Source: Chloroflexota bacterium
GTDB lineage: Bacteria > Chloroflexota > Dehalococcoidia > Tepidiformales > Tepidiformaceae
Assembly (NCBI GenBank): GCA_025350285.1
Contig: JANXYE010000335.1
Span: 1 to 10,149, forward strand
DNA: 10,149 nucleotides
Direction: 5' to 3'
The notes under the pieces were generated by a model. It saw only the letters and a list, made by a program, of their open reading frames with translations. It was not told where the DNA came from and did not search any database. The translations under genes and the position numbers were made by a program. This document shows, in pieces, positions 6,399-10,149 of the stretch. Every line of letters starts with the position of its first letter. Positions within the stretch are counted from its first letter, which is position 1.

Positions 6399-8783
6399 CT
6401 ATGAGTGGGAGCCGGAGCCGGCTGGTTCATCGGAGACGACGCCGGTTTGCTTTAGCACCGCGATCCCGGCGGCAGGCAGACCGAGAAGTTCACGCAGGAC
6501 GTAGTCGTTGGCGCCGCCGAACGCCGGAGCGGGGCGTTCGAGGGGAATCGGCGTGTCGCTGAGGGTGAAGGCGACACGGGCGTATGGAGTGGGGCCCACT
6601 CCGGGCGTGTCGACGAATTCGAAGCCGTGGCGGGCGGCGATGTGCGGATCGGTCAGGAGTTCGCCCGCGTCGAGGACGGCGGCAGCGGGCACACCGGCGA
6701 CCTGGAGGGCGTGCATGGCGGCGTAGTGATCCTGCATGGACGTCCAGGTCGAGATGGGCGCGACAAGTTCGGCGCGGTTGGCGTGGCGGGTGGGGCTGGT
6801 TGCAAAGCGGCGATCGTCCGCGAGGGCGGGTTTCCCCATGACCGAGCAGAGGCCACGCCACTGGGCGTCCGTCTCGACGGCGATGGCGAGCCAGCGGTCG
6901 TCCCCGGCGCAGGGGAAGACGCCATGCGGGGCCATCGAGGGGTGATCGTTGCCGCTGCGCATGCGTTCGCGGCCGTTCATGACGAAGTCGATGTAGGCGT
7001 CGCCGAGGACCTGGAACTCGCCTTCGATCATTGGGAGTTCGACGTGCTGGCCCTCGCCCTGGTGGTTGCGATGCAAGAGGGCGGTGCAGGTGGCGAAGGC
7101 GGCGTGGATGGCGGCGTTCTGATCGCAGAAGAAGTTGCCGGGCTTGAGCGGGGGCCCGTCCTGGTAGCCCGTGAGGTGGGAGAGGCCGCTCATAGCGTCG
7201 ATGCCCGGCCCGTAAGAGATGCGGTCGCGGTAGGGGCCGCTGAGGCCGAAGGCGGGCATCGAGACGAGGATGATGTCCTCGTTGACGGCGCGGAGGTCTT
7301 CGTAGGCGAGCGCGAGGTTGGGCATGACGCGCGGGGCGAAGTTCTGGACGACGACATCGGCCTGGGCGGCGAGCTTGAGGAAGATGTCGCGGCCGGCGGG
7401 CTTCGTGACGTCGAGGGAGAGGCCGATCTTGCCGTGGTTGAAGCCGTTGAAGAGCATCATCCGGTCCCAGCCCCGGTCTTCGGCCCCGGCGAGCAGCGGG
7501 GCCGTGCCAGCCGCCTTGCGAGGCCGGCCATTGAGCGCTTCGACCTTGATCACCTCGGCGCCGAGGGCGGCGAGGACGGACGAGGTGATGGGTCCGGCGA
7601 CGGCGTTGGTGAAATCGATGATGCGGACGCCCGAGAGCGGGCGGCGGAGCTCGCTGGACGAGGCCGTTGGCTGTTGGCTGATGGCGGGCCGTGGTGCGAT
7701 GGCACCAGTGCCGGCGCCGAGCGTAGGGGCTGGGCTGGTTCGCCAGGGGGTTGCGGACATACGGATCGGGGCGCCGGGCTGGAGGAGCGGGCCGTAGCCA
7801 GGATGGTTGACGGTGACGAAGCTGCCACGCTCCTGATGGTGCTCTTCGCGGAGCACTTCGCCGGGGGTGCGGACTTCGGTGAAGGGAAGGCGGAAGGATT
7901 GCGCGAGAGGGACGATCTGTTCGCGGGTCTTACCGGCTAGCCAATCGTCCATGATCGCGTCGATTTCGTCGGCGTGGCCCATCATCGCGTGGAGGAGGTC
8001 CGGATCGGAGAGGCGCGGGTGGGGGATCATGGCGCCGAGCAGGTCCAGGTAACGGTTGTTCGAATGGGCATGGACGAAGCCGTCCTTGCAGGGGCGGATG
8101 GTCGATGGGTAGGAGTGCTGGGGCGGAAAACCCATGAGGCGGGTGCCGTTGCGGCGAGCGACCACGGCATAGAAATAGGCGTTCTGTTCGACTCCGCCGA
8201 GAAGGAACGTCCCGGATTCCATAGCTGAGCAGTCGATAAGCTGTCCGCGGCCGGTGGTCTCGCGGGCGAGGAGGGCGGCGACCACGCCGAGGGCGAGGTG
8301 GGCGCCGGCCTGGTACTGGATGAGCTGGCCGTACGCCTTCAACGGTTCGCGATCCGGTGCGCCGGTGAGGGACATGTAGCCGCTGAGGGCATAGGTGACG
8401 AGTTCGCCACCAGCGAAGCTCGCGTATGGCCCGGTTAGGCCGAAGGGCGTGACGGCGGCGACGATGAGGGCCTCCGTGGGCAGGGCCGCATCGCGGGGAT
8501 CGGATGTTATGAGGACATCGGCGCCAGCGAGAAGCGAATCGATGCCAAGACCGGCGGGCAGCACGACGCTGCGCTTGCCGGTATTGAGGTGGAGGAAGAG
8601 GCCGCTCTTCTCCGGATCCGGGAGATCGCCGGGGAACGGGCCTTCCAGACGGAGGGCATCGCCTTCAGGTGGTTCGACCTTGATCACTTCGGCGTCGAAA
8701 CCGGCGAGGAGCTTGCCGCAGTAAGCTCCAGCGACGCCGGTCGCGGTTTCAATGACTCGGAGTCCGTGGAGAGGGCCGGGCAT
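6399..8783 (-). CDS. tandem-domain class III (CaiB/BaiF, formyl-CoA transferase family) CoA-transferase, 794 aa
   Basis: This is a second fused pair of class III CoA-transferase modules, not obviously a recent duplicate of the one at 2865-5018. Module 1 (about 1-343) begins GLRVIETATGVAGAYCGKLL and has AEVIKVEPPEGDALR (31-45) and VVAALLARETTGRGQLID (167-184). Q156 sits at the position of the nucleophilic aspartate, four residues before G160. A Pro/Ala/Ser-rich linker (about 344-384) leads to module 2 (about 385-794). This has GVRIIDFTNAVAGPI (385-399), LGAEVIKVE (407-415), VVVQNFAPRVM (477-487), AFGLSGPY (511-518), YGPGIDAMSGL (524-534) and CDQNAA with the predicted nucleophile D554. The protein should transfer CoA between unknown carboxylates in the cytoplasm using module 2. 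GAAGG lies 9 nt upstream of the ATG at 8783. It converges on the PHA synthase with only 42 bp between stops, and I see no clear terminator there. Confidence 0.9.
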   Translation of the reverse strand: MPGPLHGLRVIETATGVAGAYCGKLLAGFDAEVIKVEPPEGDALRLEGPFPGDLPDPEKSGLFLHLNTGKRSVVLPAGLGIDSLLAGADVLITSDPRDAALPTEALIVAAVTPFGLTGPYASFAGGELVTYALSGYMSLTGAPDREPLKAYGQLIQYQAGAHLALGVVAALLARETTGRGQLIDCSAMESGTFLLGGVEQNAYFYAVVARRNGTRLMGFPPQHSYPSTIRPCKDGFVHAHSNNRYLDLLGAMIPHPRLSDPDLLHAMMGHADEIDAIMDDWLAGKTREQIVPLAQSFRLPFTEVRTPGEVLREEHHQERGSFVTVNHPGYGPLLQPGAPIRMSATPWRTSPAPTLGAGTGAIAPRPAISQQPTASSSELRRPLSGVRIIDFTNAVAGPITSSVLAALGAEVIKVEALNGRPRKAAGTAPLLAGAEDRGWDRMMLFNGFNHGKIGLSLDVTKPAGRDIFLKLAAQADVVVQNFAPRVMPNLALAYEDLRAVNEDIILVSMPAFGLSGPYRDRISYGPGIDAMSGLSHLTGYQDGPPLKPGNFFCDQNAAIHAAFATCTALLHRNHQGEGQHVELPMIEGEFQVLGDAYIDFVMNGRERMRSGNDHPSMAPHGVFPCAGDDRWLAIAVETDAQWRGLCSVMGKPALADDRRFATSPTRHANRAELVAPISTWTSMQDHYAAMHALQVAGVPAAAVLDAGELLTDPHIAARHGFEFVDTPGVGPTPYARVAFTLSDTPIPLERPAPAFGGANDYVLRELLGLPAAGIAVLKQTGVVSDEPAGSGSHS

Positions 8784-8840
8784 GCTGGATCGCCTTCGAA
8801 GTCAAGGGGGTGACCGCCGCTTCGGAGCGACAATGCTAAC

Positions 8841-8871
8841 GAACCGCGACCGTAAGGGAGTGGTCGCGTTC
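8841..8871. repeat. REP-like intergenic palindrome
   Basis: CGCGACC (8845-8851) and GGTCGCG (8862-8868) are exact reverse complements around a 10-nt loop, GTAAGGGAGT. A further GAA/TTC pairing outside one bulged C makes a 10-bp stem. The GACCGTAAGGGAG...GGTC wording, which reads PLPYGRGS on the minus strand, resembles dispersed intergenic palindromes I recall from Acidobacteria and Planctomycetes genomes. Only one copy is present here, so dispersal in this genome cannot be judged. It lies between the CoA-transferase and the truncated methyltransferase. Confidence 0.55.
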
Positions 8872-8896
8872 CGAATACTCGGCGCAAGGGCGGTTC

Positions 8897-8901
8897 GGAG
8901 G
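8897..8901 (+). promoter_or_regulatory. Shine-Dalgarno site for the truncated methyltransferase GTG at 8909
   Basis: A perfect GGAGG lies 7 nt upstream of an in-frame GTG. It is the best start in the open frame (which begins after a TAA at 8837-8839). It may be chance, since family homology begins only about nine codons later. GGAGG's first bases also belong to a TCCGAA/TTCGGA inverted repeat (8870-8875 and 8894-8899). Confidence 0.5.
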
Positions 8902-8908
8902 TCTCGGG

Positions 8909-10149
8909 GTGCGCCTGGCCGACGGGGAACCTGAGGTGAATGATGACGAAGAGCGCGGCGCCTTGGGGATGCACTACACCAGCGTACCCAACATTCTGAA
9001 GGTGCTGAACCCGCTTTTTCTGGATGATCTGCACGCGCAGTTGGCCGAGGCGGGTGATAACGAGCGCAAGCTGCTGAACCTGCGCAAGCGCATGGCACGC
9101 ATCCGTGTTTTCGATCCGGCCTGCGGCTCCGGCAACTTTCTAGTCATCGCCTACAAGCAGATGCGCGAAATCGAGGCCGAAATCAACCGCCGCCGAGACG
9201 AACACCATCTGGGCAGCGAGATTCCGCTGACTAACTTCCGGGGCATCGAGCTTCGTGATTTTCCGGCAGAGATTGCGCGCCTAGCGCTCATCATTGCCGA
9301 GTTTCAGTGCGATGTGTTGTATCGAGGTCAGAAGGATGCGCTGGCAGAATTTTTGCCGCTGGATGCACAAAACTGGATCGTTTGTGGCAATGCGCTGCGG
9401 TTGGATTGGTTGAGTGTCTGCCCCCCCACAGGCACGGGCGTAAAACTTGTGGCGGATGATTTGTTTAGTGTGCCACTCAATCAGACGGAAATCGACTTCA
9501 AGAACGAAGGCGGCGAGACGTATATTTGTGGCAATCCACCGTATGTGGGCGACAAATTTCAGAATGATGCTCAGAAGGCCGACTTGAAAAGTGTACTTGG
9601 AGGCAGTAGCAATCATAAGGCGATGGACTATATCGCGGGCTGGTTCTGGAAGGCGTCCGAATACATTGCGACCGAAGGGGCGTTTGCTTTTGTTTCTACA
9701 AACTCGATTTGCCAAGGCGTTCAAGTACCTATCATTTGGCCGCCAATTTTCTTGAGAGGACAAGAAATCTACTTCGCCCACAAGGATTTTAACTGGTCGA
9801 ACAACGCAAGCCACAACGCAAATGTAATTTGTATCGTTGCTGGCGTAACCAAAAAAAACAATAAGCCAAAGCACATCTACTGGGAAGATCAGCGTAAGAC
9901 GGTTGACAGAATAAATGCCTACCTTGTTAGTGGCCCAAACATCATCGTTGAAAAGCACCCCAGTCCAATTTCCGACCTCTCGCCAATGGTCGCTGGGAAT
10001 ATTCCAAGAGACAAGGGTAACTTCATGTTGTCCAACGACGAAAAAGATGCGCTGATTAAGAGCCACCCCGAGTCCTCCGTGTTGATAAGGAACATACTTG
10101 GCTCAATGGAGTTCATTAACGGGATTGAGAGGGCGGTTTCAAGTCCCAA
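8909..10149 (+). CDS. MmeI-like class I SAM-dependent DNA adenine methyltransferase, N-terminally truncated and cut by the window edge
   Basis: The frame is open from 8840 to the window end. Using GTG 8909, 413 codons are visible. From about 8936 the translation matches the MmeI-like DNA methyltransferase family: GALGMHYTSVPNILKVLNPL (18-37), SAM-binding motif I DPACGSGNF (69-77), NFRGIELRDFPAEIARLAL, the N6-adenine catalytic motif NPPY (209-212), and the start of the target-recognition region (FVSTNSICQG, then a WSNNASHNANVI segment). Full members carry some 300 residues before GMHYTS, including the nuclease-type N-terminal and helical domains. There is no room for them here, because the CoA-transferase starts 125 bp to the left. 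The product might still methylate DNA as an orphan enzyme, or be a decaying fragment. G+C is about 58-63% in counted lines at the start but 42-50% beyond 9660, far below the flanking ~70%, indicating transfer or a join of unrelated sequence. The overlapping minus-strand frame at 9281-10066 is its shadow. Confidence 0.85.
   Translation, partial: MRLADGEPEVNDDEERGALGMHYTSVPNILKVLNPLFLDDLHAQLAEAGDNERKLLNLRKRMARIRVFDPACGSGNFLVIAYKQMREIEAEINRRRDEHHLGSEIPLTNFRGIELRDFPAEIARLALIIAEFQCDVLYRGQKDALAEFLPLDAQNWIVCGNALRLDWLSVCPPTGTGVKLVADDLFSVPLNQTEIDFKNEGGETYICGNPPYVGDKFQNDAQKADLKSVLGGSSNHKAMDYIAGWFWKASEYIATEGAFAFVSTNSICQGVQVPIIWPPIFLRGQEIYFAHKDFNWSNNASHNANVICIVAGVTKKNNKPKHIYWEDQRKTVDRINAYLVSGPNIIVEKHPSPISDLSPMVAGNIPRDKGNFMLSNDEKDALIKSHPESSVLIRNILGSMEFINGIERAVSSP

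Noticed and set aside
6627..7940. 437-codon plus-strand open frame
   Set aside because: It is antisense to the second tandem CoA-transferase and reads as Gly/Asp/Glu/Val-rich shadow sequence.
8784..8908. Remains of the missing methyltransferase N-terminus
   Set aside because: The 125 bp hold only the CoA-transferase leader, the REP-like palindrome and a second inverted repeat; no frame shows recognisable nuclease-domain residues.
9281..10066. 261-codon minus-strand open frame with hydrophobic stretches
   Set aside because: It is exactly antisense to the conserved methyltransferase core and recognition region; such antisense frames arise from the plus-strand codon bias.

Overview
This window looks like a chromosomal stretch of a high-GC bacterium. 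Lines I counted by hand run around 70% G+C across the first 8.8 kb. The gene mix (UDP-sugar enzymes, DUF4202, a class III/IV-like PHA synthase, two tandem-fused CaiB-type CoA-transferases) would suit a Chloroflexota lineage of the Dehalococcoidia/Tepidiforma kind. That assignment is an impression from family resemblance, not a measurement.

Layout. (1) 1-2150 is a surface-polysaccharide block. It holds the C-terminal end of a membrane protein (probably a polysaccharide flippase) on the plus strand. Converging on it is a two-gene minus-strand operon of extended-SDR sugar-nucleotide enzymes: a UDP-glucuronate decarboxylase-like gene, then an NAD-dependent epimerase/dehydratase joined to it by a TGATG stop/start overlap. 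(2) A DUF4202 gene (2212-2796, minus) lies upstream and is divergent from (3) a 717-aa tandem CoA-transferase (2865-5018, plus). The 68 bp between them looks like a divergent, possibly leaderless, promoter pair around a perfect hairpin. (4) After a comparatively AT-rich 165-bp gap with inverted and direct repeats comes a PHA synthase-like alpha/beta-hydrolase (5184-6356, plus). (5) A second tandem CoA-transferase of 794 aa (6399-8783, minus) converges on it. (6) A REP-like palindrome (8841-8871) is followed by a DNA methyltransferase of the MmeI-like type. It lacks its N-terminal region and runs off the right edge (8909-end). Its G+C falls to roughly 42-50% in the target-recognition part, so it looks acquired or joined to foreign sequence.

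How the genes may work together. The two SDR genes and the membrane protein fit envelope polysaccharide synthesis. The two CoA-transferases and the PHA synthase all act on acyl-CoA thioesters, so they may form an acyl-CoA/polyester metabolism locus, though no single operon links all three. In both fused CoA-transferases the second domain keeps the aspartate at the catalytic position while the first has glutamine there. That repeated asymmetry and the truncated methyltransferase at a composition boundary are the most interesting observations. I found no tRNA, rRNA, CRISPR array, transposase or phage gene, and no gene-free gap over 300 bp.
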